64,000 nucleotides of DNA from Meiothermus sp. (GTDB taxonomy: Bacteria; Deinococcota; Deinococci; Deinococcales; Thermaceae), in assembly GCF_026004055.1 (NCBI RefSeq), contig NZ_BPIJ01000001.1, forward strand, positions 1,550,001 through 1,614,000, given 5' to 3'. This document shows positions 11,044-19,345 of this stretch, piece by piece. Within the stretch, counting starts at the first letter, position 1. Each line of letters starts with the position of its first letter. The notes under the pieces are model-generated. The model ran no database searches, was not told the DNA's origin, and saw only the letters and a list, made by a program, of their open reading frames with translations. The position numbers were made by a program, and so were the translations under genes.

Positions 11044-12270
11044 ATGCAAACCACGGTAACGGCCCCGGCCCAAAGCCTGACCCGCCAGGGTGCTGATTCC
11101 CAGGTGCTCATGCGCGGTTTGCTCTTTACGCCCTCTATTCCGCGCTACGCAGCCGCCAAGCTGTTGGGCAAGCGCTACCCTCCCCGGGCCCTTTCCCTTC
11201 AACTGGCCACCCTGCCCGAACCCGAACGCCCCCCGGGCTTTGAGCGCCTGAAGGTGCGGCTTGCCGGCATCTGCGGCAGCGACCTGGCCTTGCTGTATGG
11301 CAAGCAGGCCCCCACCCTCTCGGGGATGTTTTCTTTTCCGGCGGTGCTGGGGCACGAAATTTTGGCCGAACTGGGAGGGGTGCGGGTGGTGGTGAACCCG
11401 GTGCTCTCGTGCCTCGAGCGCGGCCTGCCAGACTGCCCGGCCTGTGCCCGGGGCGATGACCACCTGTGCTTGAACGTGGCCGAGGGCAACCTGGCCCCCG
11501 GCATGATCGGCTTTTGCCGGAGCCTGGGGGGCGGCTGGGCCCAGCGTATGGTAGCCCACCGTGAGCGCATTTTTCCCATAGACGAGCAAGTGCCCGACGA
11601 ACGCGCAGTGCTGACCGAGCCGGCGGCGGTGGTGCTGCACGGGCTGCGCCAAGCCTGGGGCCAGCGAAGGGCAAAACCGGAAGGCTTGCCTGGGCCTGCC
11701 GATGGCATGAACTGGCCTGCCGAGATGCTGGTCATCGGTGCCGGAACCATCGGGCTCCTGACCCTCAAAATGCTGCGGGTGCTGGGCTTTGAGGGGCCTT
11801 TGTACGCGGTCGCCCGCCACCCCCGCCAGGCCGAGCTGGCCAGGCTATTTGGGGCTAACCAGGTTTTCCCCTCCACCCAAGCTGCCCAGCAAGCGGCGGG
11901 CGCCCGTCGCTACCGGGGCATCCTGGGGGCTACTTCCTGGCGGGGCGGCTTTGAGGGGGTGGTGGAGGCTTCCGGTTCCCCCGGAGGCTTGCAGGAGGCC
12001 AGTTGGGCGGTGCGCGAGGGAGGACGGGTCTTGCTGCTGGGGGCCCCGGCCACGGCCTTCCACGATTTTTCGCCCTACTGGTTCCGCGAGACCCGGCTTT
12101 TGGGGAGCTACACCTATAGCTGGGACGACTTCGCCCAGACCGTTAGGCTGCTGCCCGAGATGAGCGGCATCGAAACCATGGTGACCCACCGGTTCGGCCT
12201 GGAAGCCTGGCCCGAGGCCATCAAAACCGCGGTCTCGCGGCGGGGCATCAAGGTGGTATTCAAACCCTAG
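11044..12270 (+). CDS. Zinc-dependent medium-chain dehydrogenase (threonine/alcohol dehydrogenase-like)
   Basis: The 408-residue MDR protein has the catalytic-zinc CGSD segment, the GHE motif (VLGHEI), a structural-zinc-like cysteine cluster (SCLERGLPDCPACARGDDHLC) and a Rossmann glycine motif (VIGAGTIGLLTLK). The N-terminus has an unusual 50-residue extension before the first MDR strand, and the nucleotide domain carries two short insertions rich in Ala, Arg and Gln. GGAGG sits three bases before ATG 11044; ATG 11110 is the alternative start. The substrate cannot be told from sequence. It follows metF by 85 bases but is probably unrelated to methionine. Confidence 0.82.
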   Translation: MQTTVTAPAQSLTRQGADSQVLMRGLLFTPSIPRYAAAKLLGKRYPPRALSLQLATLPEPERPPGFERLKVRLAGICGSDLALLYGKQAPTLSGMFSFPAVLGHEILAELGGVRVVVNPVLSCLERGLPDCPACARGDDHLCLNVAEGNLAPGMIGFCRSLGGGWAQRMVAHRERIFPIDEQVPDERAVLTEPAAVVLHGLRQAWGQRRAKPEGLPGPADGMNWPAEMLVIGAGTIGLLTLKMLRVLGFEGPLYAVARHPRQAELARLFGANQVFPSTQAAQQAAGARRYRGILGATSWRGGFEGVVEASGSPGGLQEASWAVREGGRVLLLGAPATAFHDFSPYWFRETRLLGSYTYSWDDFAQTVRLLPEMSGIETMVTHRFGLEAWPEAIKTAVSRRGIKVVFKP

Positions 12271-12525
12271 CCTGCTCCATTCACGCATGACGACGCATAT
12301 TCGGCCCCAGAAGCGGTGTAAGGGCCCAAAGTTTATCTAAAGAACGCGGATTGCGGGCACTTTTGGAAGCCTCTGAAAGGTAAGCGGGTTGCGCCCCCTG
12401 AAAGTCTATGCGCATGTTTGAGCTGGCGTGCATTGATTGTGCCGATATCCCCCAGGGTGCCGTTCCCTCAGCAATGGCTTGTTAGGCTTCAGGAATGATT
12501 TTGAGACTTCGAATGGGGAGGATTT
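12271..12525 (+). other. Intergenic gap of 255 bases with one possible 25-codon reading frame
   Basis: No promoter or repeat is clear. A short frame at 12408-12485 starts ATG CGC ATG and encodes a cysteine-containing peptide beginning MRMFELACIDCADIP. It has no good ribosome site and could be the remnant of a longer gene. The last bases hold GGGGAGG, the ribosome-binding site of the next gene. Confidence 0.3.
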
Positions 12526-12936
12526 ATGACAGAAGACAAACCAACCAATGGGAAGGAGCAAGCGACCTTCTGGATCGGGGTGGCGGTGCTGATCGGGTTT
12601 GCGCTTTTGGTGGTGTACATGTTGAGCCTGCTGGCCTCGAGCGAGACCACCTGGAGCCGTGCCCTTTACGTTTTTGCCGGGGTGGAGGCCATTGCCTTTG
12701 CGGCGGCGGGGTATTTCTTTGGGCGCGAGGTGCACCGCGGCCAGGCCGAGATGGCGGAGTGGCGGGCCCGCCAGGCCGAGCAGCAGCGCCAGCAGTGGTG
12801 TGAACGGGCCCTACAGACTGAAGCCAAAGGCCAGAGCCTGAGCACGGCCGCGCAGTTGATGGCCGGGCCGCACCCGGAGCTAAGTCCACTGGCCAGTTGG
12901 CCCAAGAACTCTTTCCCGGCAAGCCCTAGCCTCTGA
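12526..12936 (+). CDS. Two-helix membrane protein with charged C-terminal tail, 136 residues
   Basis: Residues about 14-36 and 46-66 form two transmembrane segments. They are followed by a Glu/Arg/Gln-rich helix (QAEMAEWRARQAEQQRQQW, a likely coiled coil) and a Pro/Ser-rich end. There is no catalytic motif; function unknown. GGAGG lies four bases before the ATG. A short spacer and an independent promoter separate it from the GNAT gene downstream. Confidence 0.75.
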   Translation: MTEDKPTNGKEQATFWIGVAVLIGFALLVVYMLSLLASSETTWSRALYVFAGVEAIAFAAAGYFFGREVHRGQAEMAEWRARQAEQQRQQWCERALQTEAKGQSLSTAAQLMAGPHPELSPLASWPKNSFPASPSL

Positions 12937-12974
12937 AAACCCCACCACCCTTTCATCCGGACGGGGACTTGCGC

Positions 12975-12980
12975 TAGGCT
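12975..12980 (+). promoter_or_regulatory. -10 box of the GNAT gene (TAGGCT)
   Basis: TAGGCT ends six bases before the ATG at 12987. No Shine-Dalgarno is present in between. Confidence 0.5.
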
Positions 12981-12986
12981 AAAACT

Positions 12987-13397
12987 ATGCCCATCCGCGA
13001 GTTCCGCATGACCGACTACACCAGCGTGGTGGCCCTTTGGCAGAATGCGGGTCTGGAGCTCAACCCCTCGGATAGCTTCGAGGGGTTGCAAAAGAAGCTC
13101 GAGCGCGACCCCGACCTGTTTTTGGTGGTGGAAGAAGACGGGCAGATTCTAGGGGCGTTGCTCGCCGGCTACGACGGGCGGCGGGGCTGGCTTTACCACA
13201 TGGCCATCCACCCCTTTGGCCAGGGGCAGGGCTGGGGCAAACGGATGGTGGAGGAGCTCGAGGCCCGCCTAAAGGCCAAGGGCTGCTTGAAGCTGAACCT
13301 GCTGGTAGAGCCCTCGTATGCTGGGGCCCAGGACTTTTTCGAGCGGCTGGGCTATCGCCGCGACGAGCTGATTTTCATGGAAAAGTGGCTGGGCTAG
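12987..13397 (+). CDS. GNAT family acetyltransferase (YpeA/RimI-like)
   Basis: This 136-residue single-domain GNAT begins IREFRMTDYTSVVALW, as in the YpeA/RimI-like group. Motif A is MAIHPFGQGQGWGKRMVEEL and the C-terminal strand is FFERLGYRRDE. It should transfer acetyl from acetyl-CoA to an amine; the substrate is unknown and could be a ribosomal protein N-terminus or a small molecule. It appears to be transcribed alone as a leaderless message. Confidence 0.85.
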   Translation: MPIREFRMTDYTSVVALWQNAGLELNPSDSFEGLQKKLERDPDLFLVVEEDGQILGALLAGYDGRRGWLYHMAIHPFGQGQGWGKRMVEELEARLKAKGCLKLNLLVEPSYAGAQDFFERLGYRRDELIFMEKWLG

Positions 13398-13498
13398 AGC
13401 GGCTCTCGGAAAGAACCTTCTTGTGCAAAAAAACCGTGCTGAACTCGTTTTTTCGCTGCCGGGAATGGCAAAAAAATAAAGATAGTCGCGATTAGGCT

Positions 13499-13504
13499 TA
13501 AGAT
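13499..13504 (+). promoter_or_regulatory. -10 box of the Ca2+/H+ antiporter gene (TAAGAT)
   Basis: TAAGAT ends seven bases before ATG 13512. The sequence upstream is AT-rich (13425-13490), rare in this window, and may help promoter opening. Confidence 0.5.
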
Positions 13505-13511
13505 TGTGGGC

Positions 13512-14576
13512 ATGTGGAACTATATCCTGCTGGCCTTCGTGCCTCTGGCGGTGGTACTGGAAGTGCTCCATGCGCCGGGGGTTTGGATTTTCCTGGTATC
13601 CGCGCTGGCCCTGCTGCCGCTGGCGGGCTTCATGGGCCGGGCTACCGAGGAGCTGGCGGCCCGGGCCGGGAGCACCGTGGGGGGCTTGCTCAACGCCACC
13701 TTTGGCAACGCCGCCGAGCTCATCATCGCGTTGGTGGCCCTGTTCGCGGGCAAGATTGAGGTGGTGAAGGCCAGTATCACCGGCTCCATCCTGTCCAACC
13801 TGCTGTTGGTGCTGGGGCTCTCGATCTTCCTGGGCGGCCTGCGCTACAGCACCCAGAAGTTCAATGCCCAGGCCGCCCGCCTCATGGCCTCCTTGCTCAC
13901 CCTCACCTTGATTGCCTTCCTGCTGCCGGCTTTCTTCGACATCGCCGAGCGCGGCTTCTTTAAGGTGGTAGACCCCAGCCTGCCCGACCAGATGTTCAGC
14001 CTGGCCACGGCAGGGGTGCTGGTTCTGATTTACCTCTCCAACATCTATTTTTCCCTGCGCACCCACAAAGACCTGATCTCCGGTATCTCCGAAGAACACC
14101 ACCAAGCGACCTGGAGTCTTCCACTGGCGGTGGGCGTGCTGGCTGCGGCCACCGCGGGGGTGGCGGTGATGGCCGAGTTTTTGGTGGGCAGCCTGGAGGA
14201 GGCCACCCAGGTACTGGGCCTCTCGGAGTTTTTTGTGGGCATCATCCTGATTCCGCTGGTGGGCAACGCCGCCGAGCATTTTGCGGCGGTGGTGTTTGCC
14301 ATGAAAAACAAAATGGATTTGGCGGTGCAGATCGCGGTGGGTTCTTCCCTGCAGATTGCCCTGCTGGTAGCGCCCATTCTGGTGATTGTGGGCTATTTTG
14401 CGGGCCACCCGATGGATCTGGTCTTCCAGAACCCCCTGGAGCTGGCGGCCCTGGCGGCCTCGATTCTGGCCACCAACGCGGTGGTGCGGGACGGCGAGAC
14501 CCACTGGCTCGAGGGCGTACTGCTGCTGGGGGTCTACCTGTTGCTGGGCTTCGCCTTCTTCTTCACCCCGCACTGA
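13512..14576 (+). CDS. Calcium/proton antiporter (CaCA superfamily, CAX type)
   Basis: The 354-residue membrane protein has about 11 hydrophobic segments and the two inverted alpha-repeat motifs of the CaCA family: NATFGNAAELIIALVAL in the first half and GNAAEHFAAVVFA in the second. Their glutamates are the ion-exchange residues. An acidic loop typical of CAX proteins lies between the halves (around ISGISEEHH). It should export Ca2+ in exchange for protons. ATG 13512 was preferred over GTG 13506 because of the -10 spacing. The last 14 bases overlap the convergent dehydrogenase gene. Confidence 0.92.
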   Translation: MWNYILLAFVPLAVVLEVLHAPGVWIFLVSALALLPLAGFMGRATEELAARAGSTVGGLLNATFGNAAELIIALVALFAGKIEVVKASITGSILSNLLLVLGLSIFLGGLRYSTQKFNAQAARLMASLLTLTLIAFLLPAFFDIAERGFFKVVDPSLPDQMFSLATAGVLVLIYLSNIYFSLRTHKDLISGISEEHHQATWSLPLAVGVLAAATAGVAVMAEFLVGSLEEATQVLGLSEFFVGIILIPLVGNAAEHFAAVVFAMKNKMDLAVQIAVGSSLQIALLVAPILVIVGYFAGHPMDLVFQNPLELAALAASILATNAVVRDGETHWLEGVLLLGVYLLLGFAFFFTPH

Positions 14577-15576
14577 CCCGAAGCACCGCCGCCCCGTGCA
14601 CCCGGCCCTCGGCCAGGGCGCGCAGGGCCAAGTCGGCCTCCTCGAGGGCAAAGGGCTCTACCTGGGGCCTTACCTTGGCCTGGGCGGCCAACGCCAAGAA
14701 CTCCTCGCCGTCCTGGCGGGTCAGGTTGGCCACCGAACGCACCACACGTTCCTCCCACAGCAGGCGGTAGGGGAAGGCCGGTATCTCGCTCATGTGGATG
14801 CCTCCGCAGACCACCACCCCGCCCTTGTCGGTGGCCTGGAGGGCCTGGGGCACCAGGGCCCCCACCGGGGCGAAGATGAGGGCCGCGTCCAGCGGCTCGG
14901 GGGGCCTCTGGTCGGAACCCCCAGCCCAGACCGCCCCCAGCCGCAGGGCGAACTGCTGGGCCTGGGTGTCGCCGGGGCGGGTGAAGGCGTAGACCTTTTT
15001 CCCCTGAAATACAGCAACCTGGGCAATGAGGTGGGCGGCGGCCCCAAAGCCATAAAGCCCCAGCCGCTCCACCCCCGCCCCGGCCAGCCGGTAGGCCCGG
15101 TAGCCGATCAGGCCCGCGCATAACAGGGGGGCCGCCTCCAGGTCGTCCAGCTCCGGCGGCAGAGCCAAGCAGTAGTCCTCGTGGGCCAGGGTGTACTCGG
15201 CGTAGCCCCCGTCCTGGGTGTAGCCGGTGAAGCGGGCCTCCTCGCAAAGGTTCTCCTGGCCCCGCAGGCAGTAGCGGCAGCGGCCGCAGGTGTAGCCCAG
15301 CCAGGGCACCCCCACCCGCTGGCCCAGCCGGAAGCGCCTGGCCTCCGGGCCCAGGGCCACCACCTCGCCCACAATCTCGTGCCCCAGCACCAAAGGCAGC
15401 TTGGGGTGGGGCAGGTCGCCCTCGTAGATGTGCAAATCGGTGCGGCAGACCCCGCAGGCCCGCACCCGAAGCAAGACCTGGCGGCCCTGGGGCTTGGACA
15501 GCCGTAGCTCCCCTAAGCGCAAGGGCTGGCCCACCACTTCTAACAGCATGGCCCGCATGGTAGAAGGTAGGTTCAT
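14563..15576 (-). CDS. Zinc-dependent alcohol dehydrogenase family protein
   Basis: The 337-residue MDR enzyme has the catalytic-zinc CRTD segment, the GHEIVGEV motif, a complete four-cysteine structural zinc site (CGRCRYCLRGQENLC) and a cofactor loop (LYGFGAAAHL). It resembles the bacterial AdhA / propanol-preferring group, which oxidises primary alcohols or reduces aldehydes with NAD(P). It stands alone and converges on the antiporter gene. Length is normal for the family, and no residues are missing. Confidence 0.9.
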   Translation of the reverse strand: MNLPSTMRAMLLEVVGQPLRLGELRLSKPQGRQVLLRVRACGVCRTDLHIYEGDLPHPKLPLVLGHEIVGEVVALGPEARRFRLGQRVGVPWLGYTCGRCRYCLRGQENLCEEARFTGYTQDGGYAEYTLAHEDYCLALPPELDDLEAAPLLCAGLIGYRAYRLAGAGVERLGLYGFGAAAHLIAQVAVFQGKKVYAFTRPGDTQAQQFALRLGAVWAGGSDQRPPEPLDAALIFAPVGALVPQALQATDKGGVVVCGGIHMSEIPAFPYRLLWEERVVRSVANLTRQDGEEFLALAAQAKVRPQVEPFALEEADLALRALAEGRVHGAAVLRVSAG

Positions 15577-15738
15577 GCCTTTGTTTTACTGCAAAAATAG
15601 CCCCGCCACCGTACACTCGCTATCCATTTGCACCGGCCCGAACCAGCCCCGCAGGTAATCCAGGCAACATACCGCTTGGCCTGATGTGTTATGGTGGCAA
15701 CGTAAGGCACTTCGGGCGGAAGTGGAAAGGAGAGGGAT

Positions 15739-16650
15739 ATGAAGGGTGTATTGGCTTTCCTGCTCACGCTAGGCTTGGGTCTAGGCCTGGCCCAAAAAGG
15801 CCCCATCACGGTGGGCTCCAAGATTGATACCGAGGGGGCGGTGCTGTGCCAGATGGTCAAGATTCTCCTCGAGGCCAACGGCTTTCGCGTGAACGACCGC
15901 TGCAGCACCGGTACCACCGATGTGGTGCGCAAGGCCCTGCTCTCGGGCGAGATTGACCTCTACCCCGAGTACACCGGTACGGCGCTGGGGGTGTTTTTCA
16001 AGGATAACCCGGAGGCCGCTGCCGTGACCCGCGACGCGGCCAAAGGCTTTGCCAAGGCCAAGGAACTCGACGCCCGGAACAACATCGTCTGGCTCAACCC
16101 GGCCCCGGCCAACAACACCTGGGCCATTGCGGTGCCCCGGGCTCTGGCCCAGCAAAACAACCTCCGCACCATGGCCGATTTTGCCCGCTGGGTGAACAGT
16201 GGGGCGCCGGTGCGGCTGGCGGCCAGCCAAGAATTTGTAGACCGAGACGATGCCCTCAAAGCCTTCGAGAAGGTCTACGGTTTCAAGATGAAGCCCGAGC
16301 AACTGGTCATTTTGCCGGGCGGCAACACCACCCAGACCCAGCAGGCGGCGGCCCGCGGTACGGGCGGGGTGAATGCGGCCATGGCCTACGGCACTGATGG
16401 CGGCATTGCGGCCTTAGGCCTGGTCGCCCTGACCGACCCCAGGGGGGCAGTGGCGGTGTACCAGCCAGCCATCACGGTGCGAAAGGCCGTTCTCGATCGC
16501 TTCCCCGAACTTGCGAACCTCATCAACCCGGTCTTTGCCACCCTGGATGAGGGCACGCTTTCCCAGCTCAACGCGGAAGTGGCCGTGAACGGTAAAAACC
16601 CCGCCGAGGTGGCGCGGGCCTATCTGCGTTCCAAGAACTTCATCCGGTGA
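15739..16650 (+). CDS. Osmoprotectant ABC transporter substrate-binding protein (OsmF/OpuC-like)
   Basis: The 303-residue protein starts with a cleavable signal peptide (hydrophobic residues 3-16 ending GLAQ, no lipobox cysteine). It then has the OpuAC-type fold: VGSKIDTEGAVLCQM, GTTDVVRKALLSGEIDLYPEYTGTAL and PANNTWAIAVP. These match the glycine betaine/choline/carnitine-binding family of the YehZ/OsmF type. It would capture a quaternary ammonium compound outside the membrane. GGAG lies shortly before the ATG. The permease gene starts inside its stop codon. Confidence 0.88.
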   Translation: MKGVLAFLLTLGLGLGLAQKGPITVGSKIDTEGAVLCQMVKILLEANGFRVNDRCSTGTTDVVRKALLSGEIDLYPEYTGTALGVFFKDNPEAAAVTRDAAKGFAKAKELDARNNIVWLNPAPANNTWAIAVPRALAQQNNLRTMADFARWVNSGAPVRLAASQEFVDRDDALKAFEKVYGFKMKPEQLVILPGGNTTQTQQAAARGTGGVNAAMAYGTDGGIAALGLVALTDPRGAVAVYQPAITVRKAVLDRFPELANLINPVFATLDEGTLSQLNAEVAVNGKNPAEVARAYLRSKNFIR

Positions 16651-17984
16651 GAGGATCGAGTTCAGAGCCCAGGGCCCAGGGTGAGACCCGAAATACAGTC
16701 CTGAACCCCCACCCGGTAGCCCTGCTAGCTGCCGGAATGGGGCTTCTGGCCCTGGGACTGCCCTGGCTCGAGCTCAAACCCAGCCGCATTGCCCTGGGTG
16801 AAGCCTTTGGGGTGTGGGGTTGGTCGGGTTTCTGGGGCCTGGCATTGCCCGTTCTTTGGTTTCTGATTGCCTTTGCACGGGGACGCTGGCAGGGCTTGCT
16901 GCTGGGAATAGCCCTGCTCTTCTGGGGGTTGCTGGTCGGGCAGGGGGCCGCCTATTTACTGAGCAACCAGGCGGAGAGCGCCCGGGTCTCCCCCACCGGG
17001 GGCTTCTGGCTTACCTTGCTGGCGCTGTATGTGGGCTACTTTGCCGCCTACCGCGAGGGGCGCTGGGCGGTGCTCTCGGCCCCGCTGGCCTTGGCGGTAC
17101 TGGTCGGGCTCGGCGTCTTTGACCGGCTGGGGCCTGTTCTGGAGTTTCAGTCCTGGCGCGAACAGTTTGCCACCGAGCTGTGGCGCCACCTTTCGCTCTC
17201 GGCCAGCGCGGTGATGCTGGCCATTGCGGTGGGGGTGCCGCTCGGGGTGTTGGCCGCCCGCAGCCCAGGCTTTGGTTGGGTGCTGGGGGGGGTTGGTTTT
17301 TTGCAGACCATCCCTTCCCTGGCGCTTTTTGGTCTGTTGTTGCCGGTACTGGCCCAGGTTTCGCAAACCCTGCGCCTCGAGGTTGCCCTGGCCCTGCTGC
17401 TGGTGGGGGCTTTGGCTTTTCGCTGGCTGTGGGCGGTTTCCGGGTGGTTGGCGCTAGCCCTGGGTTTGCCGCTGGCGCTGCTGGCGCTGGCGATGGCAGG
17501 AGCCTGGCTCCACAGCCTCCTGGGGCCCGACCCGCTGCAGCTTGCGTTCCAGGCCCCTCTGCAAGCCTCGGGGATTCGTGGGATTGGGGCGGCCCCCGCC
17601 GTGCTGGCCCTGACCCTGTATGCGCTCCTGCCCCTGGTGCTCAATGTCCATACCGGCCTGCGGGGGGTGCCCGAGGCGGTCAAGGATGCTGGGCGCGGCA
17701 TGGGCATGAACCCCGCCCAGCTCTTCTGGCGGGTCGAGTTGCCGCTGGCCCTGCCGCTCGTGCTCGAGGGTATTCGCAGCGCAGCCTCGCTCACCATCGG
17801 CATCACCACCGTCGCGGCCCTGATTGGCGCGGGGGGGCTGGGCTTCTTTGTGCTGCGCGGGGTGGAAGGAGGCGCGCCCGACATGGTGCTGCTGGGCGCG
17901 ATTCCCATTATTCTGCTGGCACTGCTGGTGGACTCGGCCCTGCGGTTTGTGGGGGGGCGGCTCAGGCGCAGGATGGGAATATAG
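16647..17984 (+). CDS. Osmoprotectant ABC transporter permease 1 (YehY-like)
   Basis: The 445-residue permease has about six N-terminal membrane segments and then a BPD-transport module with the EAA-type loop (VKDAGRGMGMNPAQLFWRVELPLALP). The long N-terminal membrane domain matches the YehY/OsmY-type permeases rather than short OpuCB. The GTG at 16647 overlaps the previous stop as GTGA. The first 25 codons are low-complexity and come from a degenerate GAGCCCAGGGCCCAGGG-like repeat, so the real start may be a later codon such as ATG 16737. Confidence 0.85.
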   Translation: MRGSSSEPRAQGETRNTVLNPHPVALLAAGMGLLALGLPWLELKPSRIALGEAFGVWGWSGFWGLALPVLWFLIAFARGRWQGLLLGIALLFWGLLVGQGAAYLLSNQAESARVSPTGGFWLTLLALYVGYFAAYREGRWAVLSAPLALAVLVGLGVFDRLGPVLEFQSWREQFATELWRHLSLSASAVMLAIAVGVPLGVLAARSPGFGWVLGGVGFLQTIPSLALFGLLLPVLAQVSQTLRLEVALALLLVGALAFRWLWAVSGWLALALGLPLALLALAMAGAWLHSLLGPDPLQLAFQAPLQASGIRGIGAAPAVLALTLYALLPLVLNVHTGLRGVPEAVKDAGRGMGMNPAQLFWRVELPLALPLVLEGIRSAASLTIGITTVAALIGAGGLGFFVLRGVEGGAPDMVLLGAIPIILLALLVDSALRFVGGRLRRRMGI

Positions 17985-18012
17985 GGGGTAGGAAAAGGAG
18001 TGTTTGGAAAGA

Positions 18013-18381
18013 ATGCAGAAGCTGATTAAGACTTACCAAGACCTGATTGTTTGGCAACGAAGCATGGATTTAGCAGTGGAGTGCTACAACATGACGGCGT
18101 CGTTCCCCAAGAACGAACTGTATGGCTTGGTATCCCAGATTAACCGCTCGTGTGCTTCGATTCCGGCCAACATTGCGGAAGGACATGGACGTGGGTCGAG
18201 AAAAGAGTATGTCCAGTTTTTATGGATTGCTCATGGCTCGCTATGTGAACTGGAAACGCATGTCTTGTTGTCGGAGCGGGTGGGCTTGATGGAGAAAGGA
18301 CAGGCTCAACGACTACTGCAATCTTGCATGAAGATGCTCCGGGCGCCGATTGGCCAACTGGCCAAAACCCCTCATCCCTGA
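18013..18381 (+). CDS. Four-helix-bundle protein (23S rRNA IVS-protein family)
   Basis: The 122-residue protein has the IVS/four-helix-bundle pattern: YQDLIVWQRSMDLAVECY, FPKNELYGLVSQINRSCASIPANIAEGHGR and KEYVQFLWIAHGSLCELETHV. Family members occur inside 23S rRNA intervening sequences and as free genes; the free ones have no proven role. This copy lies between permease and ATPase genes of an osmoprotectant operon. By hand count 18001-18300 is 49% GC, far below its neighbours, which points to acquisition. The C-terminal end reads into a CCCCTCATCCCTGACCCC-like repeat. ATG 18013 and TTG 18004 are both possible starts. Confidence 0.88.
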   Translation: MQKLIKTYQDLIVWQRSMDLAVECYNMTASFPKNELYGLVSQINRSCASIPANIAEGHGRGSRKEYVQFLWIAHGSLCELETHVLLSERVGLMEKGQAQRLLQSCMKMLRAPIGQLAKTPHP

Positions 18382-18400
18382 CCCCTCTGCCCCAACCCCT

Positions 18401-19345
18401 ATGATTCGCTTCGAGAATGTGGTCAAGCGCTATGGAGACTTTGAGGCGCTGGGGGGGGTGAGCCTCGAGGTCGCCCAGGGGCAGCTTGTTACCTTGCTGG
18501 GGCCGTCCGGATGCGGCAAAACCACCCTGCTTCGCACGGTTAATCGTCTGGTTGAACCCACCCAAGGCACAGTATTTGTGGGCGATCAGGATGTGCGCGA
18601 GCTGGACGAGGTGGAACTCCGGCGGGGCATCGGCTACGTAATCCAGAGCATCGGGCTGTTTCCCCACATGAGCGTGCTCGAGAACGTCATGGTGGTGCCG
18701 CGCCTGTTGGGCTGGAAGAAAGAACAGCGCGAGGCCCGGGCAAAAGAGATGCTGGCCCTGGTGGGTCTGGAACCCCGTACCTTTGCAGGCCGCTACCCGC
18801 GCGCGCTTTCGGGCGGCCAGGCCCAGCGGGTAGGTCTGGCCCGCGCCCTGGCCGCCGACCCGCCGGTGCTGCTCATGGATGAGCCTTTTGGCGCGGTGGA
18901 TCCTCCGACCCGCGAACGCTTGCAGGACGAGTTTCTGAAGCTGCAAAACAAACTCCGAAAGACCGTGCTGTTCGTTACCCACGACCTCGAGGAAGCGGTC
19001 AAAATCTCGGATCGCATCTGCTTGATGAATGCGGGGCGCATAGAGCAGTACGACCCCCCCGAAGTGCTTTTGCGGAGCCCCAAAACCCCTTTTGTGCAAG
19101 TTTTTTTGGGGCCTTCGCGTACCCTTTTGCGCCTTTCGAGAATCCCTTTGCAGGGGCTGATCGAACCGCCAGACGGACACCGCCCATCGGTATCCATCCC
19201 GCATTCGGCCAGCGCCCGGGAGGCCTTTTCGACCCTGCTCGCCAGCGGCCTTCGCACCCTAGGGGTCACCGGCGAGGACGGGACGATGGTGGGTCTGGTG
19301 CGGTTGGAAACCCTGCTGGCTGCGGTCTCGGAGGAGGAACCATAG
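18401..19345 (+). CDS. Osmoprotectant ABC transporter ATP-binding protein (OpuCA/YehX-like)
   Basis: The 314-residue ATPase has Walker A GPSGCGKTT, Q-loop VIQSIGLFPHM, signature LSGGQAQRVGLARAL, Walker B VLLMDEPFGAVD and H-loop VTHDLEEAV. IGYVIQSIGLFPHM is characteristic of glycine betaine/proline transporters. The C-terminal 75 residues look like a single reduced CBS-like domain, which in OpuA senses ionic strength. It serves the binding protein at 15.7 kb and the permeases on both sides. The downstream permease starts within its stop codon. The four-helix-bundle gene ends 19 bases before it. Confidence 0.9.
   Translation: MIRFENVVKRYGDFEALGGVSLEVAQGQLVTLLGPSGCGKTTLLRTVNRLVEPTQGTVFVGDQDVRELDEVELRRGIGYVIQSIGLFPHMSVLENVMVVPRLLGWKKEQREARAKEMLALVGLEPRTFAGRYPRALSGGQAQRVGLARALAADPPVLLMDEPFGAVDPPTRERLQDEFLKLQNKLRKTVLFVTHDLEEAVKISDRICLMNAGRIEQYDPPEVLLRSPKTPFVQVFLGPSRTLLRLSRIPLQGLIEPPDGHRPSVSIPHSASAREAFSTLLASGLRTLGVTGEDGTMVGLVRLETLLAAVSEEEP

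Noticed and set aside
13269-14651. A 460-codon open frame on the minus strand opposite the GNAT and antiporter genes
   Set aside because: It is the shadow of the antiporter: composition is Gln/His/Gly/Arg-rich with no domain, and the plus-strand genes have clear family motifs.
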